NCBI GenBank assembly: GCA_013398955.1
Contig: VWPU01001221.1
Coordinates: 183,400 to 247,399, forward strand
Direction of reading: 5' to 3'
Source of the DNA: Callaeas wilsoni
Lineage: Eukaryota; Chordata; Aves; Passeriformes; Callaeidae
DNA length: 64,000 nt
The notes beneath the pieces were generated by a model. The model ran no database searches. It saw only the letters and a program-made list of their open reading frames with translations, and was not told the origin of the DNA. The position numbers were made by a program, and so were the translations under genes. Below, piece after piece: positions 47,140-60,532 of the stretch; within the stretch, counting starts at the first letter, position 1, and each line of letters opens with the position of its first letter.

Positions 47140-50100
47140 GTGATATAAATAATATAGTCTGGTGAGTGGTGCTGAAGCATTTGCCATGTATTTAAGGTAT
47201 ATTATTTCTATATATACAACTGTTCCACAAACTGTGGGCCAATGGAATTATGCAATAGTGCATGTGTGCCTTTTAGTGCCGAAATTAAGTAGGTTGCAAA
47301 TGCAAACACAGATCAGAACTTCATCCCTCAACTACACAGTAAGACGAGAGAGGAAACGTTAAGCTGCTTTTTCTTACCAGCTGAGAAAATCGCTGTTTAC
47401 ATTTGAGAACATATTTCCCACAGGGACAAATGCTATCACTGCTCTGGAAGGCAGAGATGCATCTGCTGACTGAATGTCACCACAGGAGTTTGTGAAGCCC
47501 TACAGTCAGTGGAAGAACATGGGACACTCAAAATGACCTTCCACCATCATGTGGATTGGTTGGAGAAAAGCAGTGAAATATCAGAGTCCAGGATCTCTTA
47601 ACTTTTCCTATTATTCTGTATTTTTTTAATCTCCCCTTTTCACAAGCAAATATTATGACATATTTTTCTTCAAGTTCATAATTACGATGTGATAGATTAT
47701 TTTTCTGCTGCAGCAATACCTTCAGCAAGAAGGTTTTAAATTGGAAATGCCTGACCTGGTGGGCCAGAAGTATCTGTATCAACATGTAAACTTTCTATAA
47801 TCATAGGAATTTAATGTGAGTCATACTGGACAAACTAAAATCTGGAGACTTAAGTCTCTTTACTGGCCAGGTCAAATCATTATATAAAGAAGGAAAATAA
47901 GTCACAGTAAGCAGGAACTTATTTTCTGTTTATGGATTGAATATGAACATATCACTGGCCTAAATTTCAATACCAAATGGTTTATTGCATATTGAACTCT
48001 CCCCAGAGGCAGCTAGTAAGTGGTTTCTGATTTTCTTACTGTATGTTTGAGATTATCAACAATATCTCAATCTTTTCCTCCCCTGTTCCTAATTAAGAGA
48101 AATACAATTTTTAGTATAAAAGTTTAGTGCCTCTGGAGCCTGTGAAAGCATAGACTCAAAGTCCACATTTTTCAGTACCAACTTCATTTCTCAGTGATAG
48201 AATAGCTAGAATATTTGGGGCAGATTAACACAGAAATAGGCATCCAGAGAAAATTCATTTAGTACCTCATGGCAAGGCTACTAAAGGAAATGGCAGTCTT
48301 ATATATCCACCTTGATCAGGAACTTATTTCTGTAGCATTCATTCAGTTCTGCATTTTCTATTTCAGATTAATAAACAGATCCAGAGGAACAGAATTCCCG
48401 CATTACCCACAAAACATCTCATTCAGCTGTTTCTAGAAGCTGCTGCACAGTATTTCCTTTCAGCTTTGTTGTTGAATTTGAGGTATTTTAAAATGTCATT
48501 ACCTTCTGTGGCACTAAGAATTTTGCAGTAAGCAAAATGTCAGGCAGTAGGTATGTGAATTCCCTCACATTCTTCCTTTCATGCCACTGATGTAGGTGAG
48601 TTTTCTCTTTCTGTGTGAATCATGTTTTTTCTTTCAATTAGTAAGATGTTTGACTGTTAAAGCATGTAATCCCTAAACTTATTTTTACGTGGCTCATTGC
48701 CTCTCTTATCTGGTGGCTAATAAGGTTAAGCAATTTTATGTTGATGAAATACAGCCACTGCATTTCCTTCTGCCATTTCAGAGAAGTGCCAACAAATTAA
48801 TTTATATTAATTTACATTAAGATAGCCCACAAAATCATTTCTTGCTAACAAACCAAACCTTACCATCCTTCCTGGACCTTGGGAAATTATCTGTGGTGAA
48901 CAGCTGTGTGGCAACAGCCTTGCTTTGGTTTGTCCATCCCCTAGGCAGGTTTGCATGTTAAGCTACTCAGCTCTTTTTGCAGAAACCTTAAGGATTTTTT
49001 TCACAGAGGCTTTTCTTACCCATATAAATTTTTTTGCAAACGACTGTCATGTGTTTGCCATCCCAGTAGTTTCCTCAGCTGTGTTTCTAACATGGTGTTC
49101 AATGTATCACTTGCACTCAGCTGCTGGTGATTTAAGTTACTAAAACCCCTCCTAATTAAGTGATTCCCAGAGATGTTTCATGAACACCTCTCAACTCTTT
49201 ACTCCTGAAACCCATTGAAGTTAGGACTGCTGGCAGGCAGAAGCTGCCATCTCTCCTGATGACTCTGTTGTTTCCGTCCATCTGTACCAGAGGTGTTCGT
49301 GTCCCTCATTCCTCATCTAACAATTTGGCTCTATGTTACTGCAATTGTGACCATCTTTCCCTTTTTCATTGAAGATCTAGAAAAAAAAATCCCAACACAT
49401 CACCACAGCTACCAGGTGCAAGATGATTTACTGCAAATATTAATCAATTGGGTAGTGACATATACATGCCAGTTCAGAAACAAAATGATTTCTATTTAAT
49501 ATAACAGCTTTCATCCATTTTCTAATCAATCCAGATTGTTCTACAGTTGTCTTACTGCATTATTCACTCTTAAACTGAAGAGAGGTGCCCTTTAAATAAT
49601 GTAGAAAAATTTCTGAATTGACTCAAATAAACAATAGACAAAAAAAGATCTGTAATGGAACAGAACTGTTTCAATTAACATTTATCTTGTTCAGACAGTG
49701 TTAATGACACAAGTAGGGCTAGGAAGTTAAAGAGTTGGTTTAGGAAAGCAGGATCAGTGGGATCCCCAAGGGCTGTTCTTGCTGTCATTGCTAGTATCAG
49801 CAGGAGCAGGGCTCAGATCAGAAAATGCCCAGAAGTTTTCACTCACCTGGCCCACAATTCTTCTCAAAGTGCCTTTTTTTAAGCGGCCCCAGTTTCTCTC
49901 CTACCTATTCCCTCTCTTTCAGAAGACCTGGATAAACCCAGCCTTGCATCAGATGAGGCGCAGCTGTGCAATATCTCGGTGGTGCCGAGACTGGGAACTG
50001 GTTGGCCCATCCAGTGCCCTTTCCTATAGCCCTGTGAGCTGCAGGGGGATTCCTGACACAGCAGAGGGGTGTCAGGTTTGCAAGGAGACAGCCCTGGCTT

Positions 50101-53100
50101 CCAGAAGGTCTCTCTTTTGGTCTGCCCAAAGAAGTGCTGGTGAGCAAGCTGCGAGTCTGGCTGCTGTGCGGCCTGACCTGCTCGTGCAGCATTTGCAGTC
50201 AGGGTTTCAGAGGAACTCTGCAGGTGCACAGCACGTGGTACAAGGACATTGTGCTTTGTGTTGTATTTTATCATACTGCTCTATAATACCTTATTATTTA
50301 ATCAAAATACCTCTATTTTACAGTGGAGGGTATGTTAGATATGCTTTTTTGTTTTTCCTTTGTGATATTTCACTCTGACTTTAAAGTTCTTGGCATGAAA
50401 CCAGAAGGCAAAAGAAAACTCTTTGGCAATGCAATCCCAGTCAGAAAGACAATGCTCTCTTAGGAAATCTCTGTTGAAGAGCTACTTTGGCCATATGGAA
50501 GAATTGTTGTTACTTCCTCAGCACAGAAATAACAAGGTGCAGATGTTAACTGAAATGACAAATTCCTTCTATTTAGTATTAGAGAGTGATTCTGCATTGA
50601 CAATATCTCCCTGACTCTGCCATTAAAATGGAGCAGGAAATATGAAAATCAAAGTGACAAAGAAAAGTAGTGCTCATTTATGGAAAGCCCCAAATGTTTT
50701 GTAGAACCAGGCGTCGATCCACTTGCGTTTAGAGAGCACAGCATTGCATTGGTTGGTGGAAGGGTTGCAGTGCACTGTATTATCAAGTTTATAGAGAGGT
50801 CTGCGACCTTTTAAAATTACTACAAAATTGCAGCAGATTAGCAAAATGTCTTACAACTTGGAGTGGAAAAAAATTTTAAATATTTTATGCTCCCTGAATA
50901 ACAGCAGAAAGTACATCTTTTTTCATGTTGTAATAAACTTTAACTTTGTTTTCTAGAAGCAGCCTGTATCCAAGAAATTATGCTCTTAATGGAATTATTA
51001 AGCAAAAACCTGGAAAAGTTATTAAAGATTTATGTGACTGGCCAAACAGGGCACTGCTGAATTCCTTTCTATTTGTCTTCCTTCAAAGATGATATTGTAG
51101 CAATAATAGATGTCAATAATGGATATAAGCCTAGTAGAAATATTCATAAAACCAAGGAGATCATAAATCCAATAATGCTGAGGAAATTATGAGTCTGATT
51201 CTGACTTTTTATATTGCTGGACAAAAATCAGGAGTGTCTCCTTAGCTACCAGGAGAGTCACCTATGAGGAAGTGATAGAAAAAGCAGTCCTTGTGCATTC
51301 TAGGAAGAATAAAAAACTGTAAAATATTGCATGTATTAGTTCAAATGTGAACAGAGTAATAAATTATACTGCGAAATGAAGAAAGATGTTAAAATGAGCA
51401 CATTTTATAAGGGAGAACATATTTGAAGTATCTTGGGGGGCTTCACAAATTGGGGATGTTTTACCAAGTAATCTCTTGGTCATTTCTAATTCCTCTACTT
51501 GTCACTGTGATTGATGAGTAGAGGAATATTGTTCTTTTAAATGAACATTTCACAAATGGTCTTTATTTGACTGAACTGGAAAACTCATTTGTGAAACAAG
51601 AGGGTATTTCACAGCAGATACAAACAAATTAAATGTTTTCTGAATAGGTGTTCTACAACACCAACACTGTGTATCCCTGACAGCTTAGGAAAGGGACAGC
51701 ATACACAGAGTCCTGGCCTCTTGGCCATGCTGAATATTTTAAAATATGATGGCCTGTCACCAACCAAAGATTTTCTTTGTTGTTTTGTAATTCTAATAAA
51801 CAGCTTTAGTGATTGGTAAAATCACTTGAGCCTTTTCAATCAGATCACAGCAGCTGTTTAATTTACAACACAGTTGGGATCATCCTCTAAACCTGTGGGC
51901 TTTTGAGCAAAATAATCAAGTGTGAATGATTTCTCTCTTTCAGATACCATTCAGTAAATGTTGTATTGCAGTTTTCAGGCTTTGGATTCGTAGTGTGCAT
52001 CTAGCAAAGCAGTTGATAGGGTTGGATATGTACGAGTATCTATCTGCCTCTGACAGGGCACAAGGCTTTTTCTCTCAAGACATTAAGATTAAAATGAGCA
52101 GCTTGGCAGGTGCACTGTGCTCTGGCAAGGCAATGACATTAATGATTAACTGCTTTGGGTCACTGCTTTGATGTGTCCATTCACAGACAATCCTGTAAGA
52201 TGTAGGAGAGGCCGGTTGAGACTTGTTTTACATTGGAGTCTTCAAATGATTAATTGGTGGACAAAGGTCTTATTTATTTATTTATTTCAAACACAGTCAC
52301 TATGGGATTGTACCATCCACAGGTGTAATTCCTGTTGATGTACTGTACTGGAGAGCTGAACAAGTGCAAATATCTGTTCTCCTGTGTAACCAGCAGCTGG
52401 GGAAGTGCTAGAAATGTATGGACTCAGCTTGAGGAGCTATCAGTTCCTGAGATCTGACCTTGTGTCTGAAACCCACTGGAGAATAAACTGTTGCTACTTA
52501 TTCCACTCCCTTTGGCTGCATATTTGAAGGTGAAAAAGTGAGGGCTGCATTTCCAGATTGTCTGGAGACCCACAGCATCAGGAGTGCTGAGGGGATAATA
52601 TGGGGTCTGGGCATCCCCTAAACCCATGGTTTGGTCTTTTGTAATGTAGAAGTGAGTTTCAAAATGTTATCTTGCATTTTATATCTGTTAGTTTACATAT
52701 ATGAATGTACGATTTTTTTACGATTGAATGGCCAGAACAATTGGTGTGTTGAGGTATTGCTTCACGTAGAAATTGGTGATTAATATGCTAATGTAGATAA
52801 GTATTTGGGAAGTCAGAAAGGGCTGAAGCCAAAATTGTGTTCAAATGAGGACTGCAAAAGATTATACAGTTCCAAATTCCCCTAAGACAAGGAGGCTTTC
52901 TTCCTGATAAACAACAGAGTATTATTTCCCTAACACTGGTGTTCACCTTACTTACGGTGTAGACAGTGCACCACGAATAAGTAATAAAATCATCTCTTTG
53001 GCATTGACTTCCAGGAACAAAACCCTCTGGTAACTCTGAAAGGCAGATATTACCCACCATGTATAGCCACAGTATTTTGATATTGTGTTTTTTGGAACTA

Positions 53101-56100
53101 CTGTTCAGAAATATTAAGCTATTTTCACAGAATAGGACAATAGGATTCTTTTACTGGAGGATCATTCCTGATAGTCATGTGTGACTTGTATGCAGAAAAT
53201 GATTATGGTAGGCAGCAGTGATGTTGCTAAATATCTGATATACCATAATGTAAAGCTGCCATCTACAAGTCATCCATATAATTTCCTGTAATTTCTTTTT
53301 CTAGGAGATTCAGATATGCTTGTCTAAATGCACTCTGTTCAATATTTCATTTAAAGTGGATGTCACTGATTTCATACCTGACCAACAACTTAAAAAGGAA
53401 ACAAAAATTTAATGATGTGGTCTCCTTCCATTCTTGTGTCCATGGAGATGTAACAGTTTAATTTTTTCCCAGTCTTTAGGTCTAATATGTTCTGAGAGCA
53501 GCTGCATTTCCTCCTTCAGAAAGAATTTTACTTCTCTGTAACCACTGAGCATCCTGGCAACCTTACTAAACCTGTGCGGAGATGGATGTGGAAGCTATTT
53601 TGTTTCAAGATAACCTTTCCCCTATGTTGCTGTAAGTCTTGAAAACTATGGACCTTTCATAGGCAGTGCCTTCTTAGCAGAGACTCTAGCTGTGTTTTTA
53701 TATTCAGTGTTTTCAGTTTCTTCTGTTTTGAACAATACAAAAGAAATCTGTTTTTCTTTGTCAATTCTTTATTTAAAAATCGACAATAAAAAAAAAAAAA
53801 TTATCCCTGCAAGACATGCAGTGTTCGCCAATCTTACTCCACTTGTGCTACCTCATTCAATACAGGAGGGTCAAAGATATCCCAAAACTCTGCAAATTTC
53901 AACTTCAGTGCTTTCACTGTGAGTTTTTGAAGATATTTGTAATTGCTTAATTTTTTTATTAAGTCACTAATACTGAAATATGAAGGGGTTTTGTATACAC
54001 GGAATATACATAGAAAACAGTCTTAACTCTGACAGATATCTAGAAATGAAATTTTTGGTTTGATTTGAATAAAGAATAAAGATATTAAAAGAATTTCAAA
54101 ATGGCAAAGAAAAGCATAGAACTATAGCACATTCCAGAATTCCAGCCACTCATAAAAGTTTGATTTGCCCAATGTGTGCATATTTTTTGTGATACTGTTT
54201 TATAGCTGTACTCTTATTTTTATTTTTTTTCGCTTAAAGACATCTGCCAGCTTCAACATCTGTTTGACAAGTTCTATCATCTTCATCTTACACTGAGAAT
54301 GTTCCAGCTTCCATGCTTAGGAGATGTATTGGTCAAGGGATTTGTTGTTGGCTTTTGACATGATTGTTGGAAGACTCAGAATAAGAGATGTCTCTCCGTT
54401 TTTAAGGGCTGTGGTTCAGAAATACCCAGTTCTGGAAGGTTGGATTTTTTTTCTTGCAGGTTTTTTCTTTCCTTTCCATACCTCCTGGACCAGGCTTTAT
54501 ATTGCCTTGGGTGCTGTGGTGAAGGATCAAAGCTCTGCTGTCTAACCCAGCAGCCTCTGAGGTGCTGCTTGCAGGTGTGTCCTTGCCTCCGCTGCTGTGC
54601 AGAGCCAGAAGGATGAGGAGGTAGATGGATACCTCCAGTGGGGAGGGCAGAAAGGCAGCTTGCCTCGGTGATGCTCAGCTTCTGTCCAATAACCTGGTTT
54701 TGAGCAAGCTCCCTTTGTTTACATCCCTGCTAACCGTGCATTCGGTTCTGAAGTGGCAAAGGCTTGTCTGACAATTTAAAAAATGTATTCTAGAGGACAG
54801 TACACTGCCAGAGTTCTATGCCTCCAGTGGCTTCTCAGAGCTCATTTTCTCTTGATATTAAACCAAGACATTTCAGATTCTCTGTGGCATTTCAAGTGAG
54901 TTTTGGTTTGGGGAATCAGACTGTAAAGGTAAAACATCTATCATCGTTATACAAACAAAGTTCACATTCTGCTTGGAGCAGTTTTTGGAAAAATATTTCA
55001 CAGTGTTTTCAGATATGTTGGTCTGAGGGGATCTTTTGAACTAATTTCTAATTCCTCTATATCTAAACTAATTGATTCACCTTTAACCCCATCCAAACTG
55101 AGGAACTTCTGATGCAGCTGTGAGATGTTGCATGATTAATGTAGCACTGGGGCAGCAGAGTAGCAGTGTGCTCATTGCCTGAATCGGTGGTTTTACTTGT
55201 GTGGTTTCTGGGTTAATGTCTCTTTCTGTAGAGTTATTACAGAACCAAGGTACCTGGATTTTAACCTGCAATCCTCTGGTCCCAGAGCTGACAAATAGGA
55301 AAGAAGACAGCCCGCAGCAAGACACTGTAATGTGGGGTACCAGGTTTGCAAGCCAGGAGAAAGGAGGGCTCCTTTCTCAGGTACTGCAATAATCTTGTTT
55401 AGCATTTGCTCAGGGTATAGAAAAAAAGAAACCTCAAGATAAAATATTCCCTTTCTAAGCTGCTTGGAATGGAAACTTGTATGATGGAAAAATGATGGCA
55501 ACAGAAGGGTGAACACAGATAATAACTTTACTCCTGACCACTCGAGGAGAATAGACCAATATTATTGCTTTTTGATTTCTCAAGAGAAATCAAAGAGCCT
55601 GATCATTTGATGCCACATCCTTGGAGACTAATAGCTGATGTCTTTCAGAGCAAAATGCAGTATGGTTATATAACTGATGAAAATCATTGGTTGTGAACAC
55701 AACAAATTTTAAAGTATTTATTTAAACTCCCAATGGAGCCAGAGCAATATTATTTTGTGGGTGAAATACATTCAATTAAAAACTGAGCTGTAGGAGAAGA
55801 ACAAAATTGTTTTCAATTTACAACTTTGTAAATAGTTGGGGCTGCAAAGAATGGAGGAAAATATTCAAATATCTCAATACAACATCTCAGCGAATTTGGA
55901 GTTAACTTTGGTTTTGTTTCAAAATAGCACTTTTCTACTAAAAAATGAACGTAAATTAAACATACAGATTTACATCCATACTCTTGTCATCTTTTGACTG
56001 AACAAAACAATCTAAGCTTCCCACATACTTTGCTGCAGCTAGACAGAAAAACATAATTATTTTTCAAGAAGGAAGCCACTTTTTCTCACAGTAATGTGGC

Positions 56101-57564
56101 CGTTATTTAATCATCTTTCAAGCAGCCTAAGTGGCCATACTCACTATATCTCCCTGGTTTGTTTGCATCTAAAACATATCGATATCTCTTTCTATTAAAG
56201 TGAAATATGACCATTGTAGTAGTCCAGTGTATTCCCATTTCAGATTTACTTTTAATGAAACTAAGCAATTATCTTTAAAGCATCTATAAATTAGAAAATA
56301 CGTGTCAAGAACTGTACTAAGTAAATGGATTCATAACTACAGGTAAGCTGTGCAGAGAATCTCATGCTGACAAAACCCTAAGTCCCTGCAGAGTTACTAG
56401 GTCAAAAGACACCTGACACGGAGGTGCTGAAGTGGCAGCACTTTTAAATCTGCTCTCAGTATGGGAACTGATGACCCTTCTGGGACTAGGAGGTAAATAT
56501 GGAATGAGTTCATGCCCTGTGGTCTTGCTCTGAATATAATTATGTTCAAGATGCAAATGAGCCAAGATGTGAATGACAGTGAGGGACGAACGGATTGAGG
56601 TATGCATGGGGAACCAAACGTCAATAGATCCCTCAAGTGTGTTTTCATCTTGACAGAGTATGTGACTGGAATTAGCGCTCAACTCCTTTATGACTCTGGC
56701 ACTGTTAAATGTAACTTGGCACATGCTTGTCTAGGTAAGCTTCTGCAAATCTGAGGTGTGGATACCATCTCCTGGAAACAAGAACTTGTTATCCTCCTAC
56801 TACTGAAACACTGTGTTCTGCAGACCACAGCAATGGGAGGGCAGGGATAAGACCAAGAGCAGAACTTTTCTGTTGCTGATGTGGAAAACTGTCTGGAGTT
56901 GGTGAGCCAGGGATGGGTTAACATTGCAATGGAAGGCAAGCCCCTTAATTTTTCATCTTTGAGGAACAGGCAATGGTGTGTTACCTGGGGAGGAAGTCCT
57001 GATTATATAATACAGGAGGAAAATGCAAATGCCCAGTTCAGGAATTTAACATCTTGCAAGTCTTATGGTTATTACAGGGAATGAAAGTGCTGTGTTGTGC
57101 ACTCACTGGAGACTCAGAGGTATCACTGAAAGAGGAAAGAATGATTACACTACAGAAACTATTCAAGAAATAGCTTTGAATCAAGATTTTGGTGGATTCA
57201 GGGTTACAGACTGTTCTGGTCCTCATCTGTGTATACATTTTCAGCTTCATTTTGTAGAATCAAAAGTCAATAAAAGAATTCACCATCCTGGTCTGGGAAA
57301 GAGCTTTTTATAGGCCTTCTTTTTAAGTTTTCATAGGAGACTTTCTCAATATTAGCTATCAGGGAGGTTCCAAACCCATTAGGTTGAACAATCAGTAACA
57401 TTTTTCTTCTAGTAATTGAATCTCTGTTTTACGGAACTAATAATATATTGTAGTGCAAGTAAATTACCCTGTAGCTGTATGGTGTTTATATCTGCATTTA
57501 TTGGCTTCTCGAGCAGCATATAGAATGGATATCATGTTATGAAGGGGTATCTGCAGATTTTCTT

Positions 57565-57620
57565 TTACAGGATACATTCTTTGGACTAGATGATCATTGT
57601 GGTCCCTTCCAACTGAAATC
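57565..57620 (+). mobile_element. CR1 LINE 3' terminus
   Basis: TTTGGACTAGATGATCATTG then GTGGTCCCTTCCAACTGAAA is the last part of a CR1 3' UTR. The usual ATTCTATG tail is replaced by a pentamer array. Confidence 0.8.
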
Positions 57621-57670
57621 ATTCCATTCCATTCCATTCCATTCCATTCCATTCCATTCCATTCCATTCC
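57621..57670 (+). repeat. (ATTCC)10 microsatellite on a CR1 tail
   Basis: Ten perfect copies of ATTCC directly after the CR1 3' terminus. It probably grew from the octamer tail by slippage. Perfect purity suggests recent expansion and length polymorphism. Confidence 0.97.
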
Positions 57671-57674
57671 TCTC

Positions 57675-58330
57675 TCTATGGCTGTTCCCCTCTCTTGCCC
57701 CACTCTGTTTCAGCAGTGTGCCCTCTGACCTGCTGGCTGTGCCTGTCGTGCTGAGTGCTCCCCTTGCATAGGTGAGCTGCTAAAAGTAGTTTTATTCTGT
57801 CCTGAATGCTCCTGGTTCCTATCTGTCTACAGAATATAGCAATTCAGACAACTTACTTATCAAGGCTAAACCAAGTCCTGGATCCAGTTTTAATCTTTTC
57901 TTACACTCTTTGTCTGTCCTGTTCTTCCCTTGCCAGAGAATTGACTGTAAACTTTAGCTCTTTAAAGTTCTTCCACTTTAGCTACAAACTGTACAGCTGG
58001 CACAGAGGTACATGGGTCTCTGTTGCTGCCGTGGCAGATCTGATGTTTGATGTACCATAGTTATTAAGCTGTTCCATCACCTGTGCGTTGCCTATAGAGG
58101 CAGGATTCAGAACGAAAGCACAAAACATCCTCGAAAAACCAAGGTAACTTCTTAATAATTAATCCACGATTAATTATTTAAAAAAAACCAAGTCCAAACA
58201 TTTTCCTAGCAAGATAATTCCCTAAGAACAAATGCCTGAATAATTTTGAGCACCTCAGTCTGTATGATCTATTAAAGTCTAACAATGATAATTTTATAAG
58301 TAATGCCACTTGTCTCACTAAATAAGCAAC
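57675..58330. other. Intergenic DNA between CR1 tail and LTR
   Basis: No gene seen. Contains a perfect inverted repeat at 58154-58178. Confidence 0.5.
58154..58178. repeat. Perfect 10-bp inverted repeat, AT-rich
   Basis: AATAATTAAT, loop CCACG, ATTAATTATT. AT-only arms arise often by chance in such DNA. Confidence 0.8.
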
Positions 58331-58339
58331 TGGCTTTTT

Positions 58340-58712
58340 ATATTGCTGGACTGCTTAGGCTGGAGAACCATGAAGTTGTCCAGTGTGGAGATTGCCAGCA
58401 TATAAAGCTGGGGGAAGAAGGAGGACGAAGGGTTGTTTGGAGTGGTAGCGTTTGTCTTCCCAAGTCACCGTTACGTGTGACGGAGCCCGGCTGCCCTGGG
58501 GATGGCTGAACACCTGCCCTGGGCAAGTGGTGAATTAATTCCTTCTTCTGCTTTGCTTGTGTGTGTGGTGCTTTTGCATTACCTATTAAACTCTCTTTAT
58601 CTCAACCCATGACTTTTCCCACTTTAACTCTTCCAAGTCTCTCCCCCATCCCACAGGGGAAGGTGTACAAGTGTTTTTGTGGGGCTGAGTTGCCACCTGG
58701 GGTTAAATCAAA
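58340..58712 (+). mobile_element. Avian LTR, 3' part, plus orientation
   Basis: CAAGTCACCGTTACGTGTGA, CGGAGCCCGGCTGCCCTGGG, TACCTATTAAACTCTCTTTA, TCTCAACCCATGACTTTTCC, TCTCCCCCATCCCAC and the end GGTTAAATCAAAAC follow a widespread bird LTR whose 3' end reads GGTTAAACCACAACA as I recall. ATTAAA is the probable poly(A) signal. The 5' part is missing and no internal retroviral sequence is attached. Confidence 0.82.
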
Positions 58713-58714
58713 AC

Positions 58715-59655
58715 TCTGAGAAAAAGACAAGAAAGAGGAAGGAGAATATAAAAGAAGGGAGAAAAGGAATAACAAACATGAATCAATATTAATTTCATTG
58801 ATTTTCATCTCACAGCTTTTGCAGAGGATTTTGGCTTCATTCTGCTCAGATTCAGCAGCAGGGCTTTATATAGGCAATATTAAGAGAATGCTGTCATATT
58901 TTTCATACGTAGTGTGGTTTATAAGCTCATGTTTCTCACTGTGGTAGTGGGAAGAGAAGTAATCCCAAACTTTCAGTGAAACGGGGAAACCATTGAAAGA
59001 TGCTCTCTGGCTGTCACTGGACTGTAGAACTAATTTTCTTAACTGAAATGAAGATCTTTAATAAAAGCTCATTATCAGTCTACTGAAGGATTTTATGCCA
59101 GTGAAGAATCTGACAGTTCATCCAAAAGTAACTACAGAGACAGAAGTTCTTACAAAAGAATAAAGCCTGCAGTCTTATTTTCAACTCTCATACTCAGTTA
59201 ATATCATTGCAGAGCCCAGAATCCTCAGCCCAGTTTCTTCTCCTTGATGCACACACTCCTCTGCACTCAGAGTACCTTCACTCCTCCTCAAGCAGAGGCA
59301 GAATCAGATGCTTTCTTCCTGCCCCCAGTTTGGGTAGATGCCTTTCTTGGTCCAGCGGTGAGCACCTCAATTGTTTTTGAGTTTCATGCTGTTCCAAATG
59401 CTGGCTGCAACCACTGGTTATTACAACTCTGATGGTTGTTTATTGTGAGGTTATTGTGGTAGCCAAGAGGTATATTATTATTTTTAACCTGAGTATAATG
59501 CAATAGTTCCAATTGCTTCTGTTTGCTGTGATACCACAGTTTGTACATTATTTGATTACTGATACGGCATTTTGCTTGCTTAAATCCCTCTTGGTTACCT
59601 CTTTGAGAGCTGGGTCCTGATAAATGTAGTGTTCTGCATGTTTCAGTCTCAGGCA
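58715..59655. other. Intergenic DNA, no recognised feature
   Basis: AT-rich, with short frames only. Nothing supported. Confidence 0.5.
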
Positions 59656-59656
59656 A

Positions 59657-59728
59657 ATAATCATAGGATCATTGCATGTCTTGAGTTGGAAAGAACCTCA
59701 AAGATCATCTAGTTCCAACCCCAAATAC
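59657..59728 (-). mobile_element. CR1 LINE 3' end, minus orientation
   Basis: AATCATAGGATCATTGCATG then GTTGGAAAGAACCTCAAAGA and TCATCTAGTTCCAACCCC, the reverse complement of a CR1 3' terminus. Very short, 5'-truncated. Confidence 0.88.
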
Positions 59729-60189
59729 TTCATATGGATATGGAAGAAGGACACTTTCCCTATCATGTGAATAAATCATTTATAAAATCTTATTTGCTGC
59801 CAAGAGAGGCAGCTGGCTTGGAATAATCAAAATATGAGTCCATATTAAGGAAATACTAATAATTACAACTAATACTAATAAATACAGCTAAAACTAAGTT
59901 GCTAATCAAGGAAAATACACATGTAGTGAAATTCTTCAAGTCATTTTGGTAGAACATGGTAACCAGACTGTGTAAATAAAGAAAAGCCTGTCTCCTATCG
60001 AGGCAGAGAGTTCAAATTAGTAGTCACCTGTCCAAATGTGCATGTCTCCCTCTGGGCATTTCCCCATCTTCCTTCTGACCTGTGCTCTTCTTTGGATCCT
60101 GAAGGCCTTCCTGTAACAATCTATTTCAGTGTCAGGTCATCAGTATCTTGGTATAGAAGTGGCTATTCTGTTACAGTGGCAACATTTTC

Positions 60190-60206
60190 TTTTTTTTTTT
60201 TTTTTT
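60190..60206. repeat. Poly(T) tract
   Basis: Seventeen T in a row, preceded by TTTTC. No transposon is recognised next to it. Confidence 0.9.
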
Positions 60207-60532
60207 CATTCACACTGTGGTTAGAATTTTCCTGGAACTGGTCTGTCTAGAAGTACAGAGAGTCACAAATAACCTGTCCTCATGAGGATGTCCTTGTTCC
60301 ATTATTTTCTACTTTGTATTAGCTCATTTGTGCTGGAACCATCTCAGTAATCTTGCAGTCAAGGTGCCCACGAGCGTCTGCAGCCGTTTCAATGTTAAGG
60401 GCAGACTGCCTTCAGCGCTTTCATTTCACTTCTTCAAAATAATTTCTGTAAGTATTTGTTCATCACGAGCCTGACAGTGCCCTGGGACTGCACCTTAGAA
60501 GGAATGAAAGCATTGCACTGGTGTGCACTGCT

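Larger units (their letters stand above)
42510..57560. other. Long AT-rich intergenic stretch, no recognised gene
   Basis: No gene or clear transposon was recognised in about 15 kb. Contents worth listing are a perfect hairpin at 46401-46423, an AT dinucleotide run near 47123-47139 and a more GC-rich patch with a 199-codon plus-strand frame at 49779-50378. Some of it may be old repeat DNA beyond recognition by eye. Confidence 0.5.

Noticed and set aside
57621..57670. Human satellite (ATTCC) contamination
   Set aside because: The array is short, continuous with a bird CR1 tail, and flanked by unique sequence.
57464..57703. Minus-strand frame with a repeated Asn-Gly-Met-Glu-Trp pattern
   Set aside because: It is the translation of the (ATTCC)10 microsatellite.
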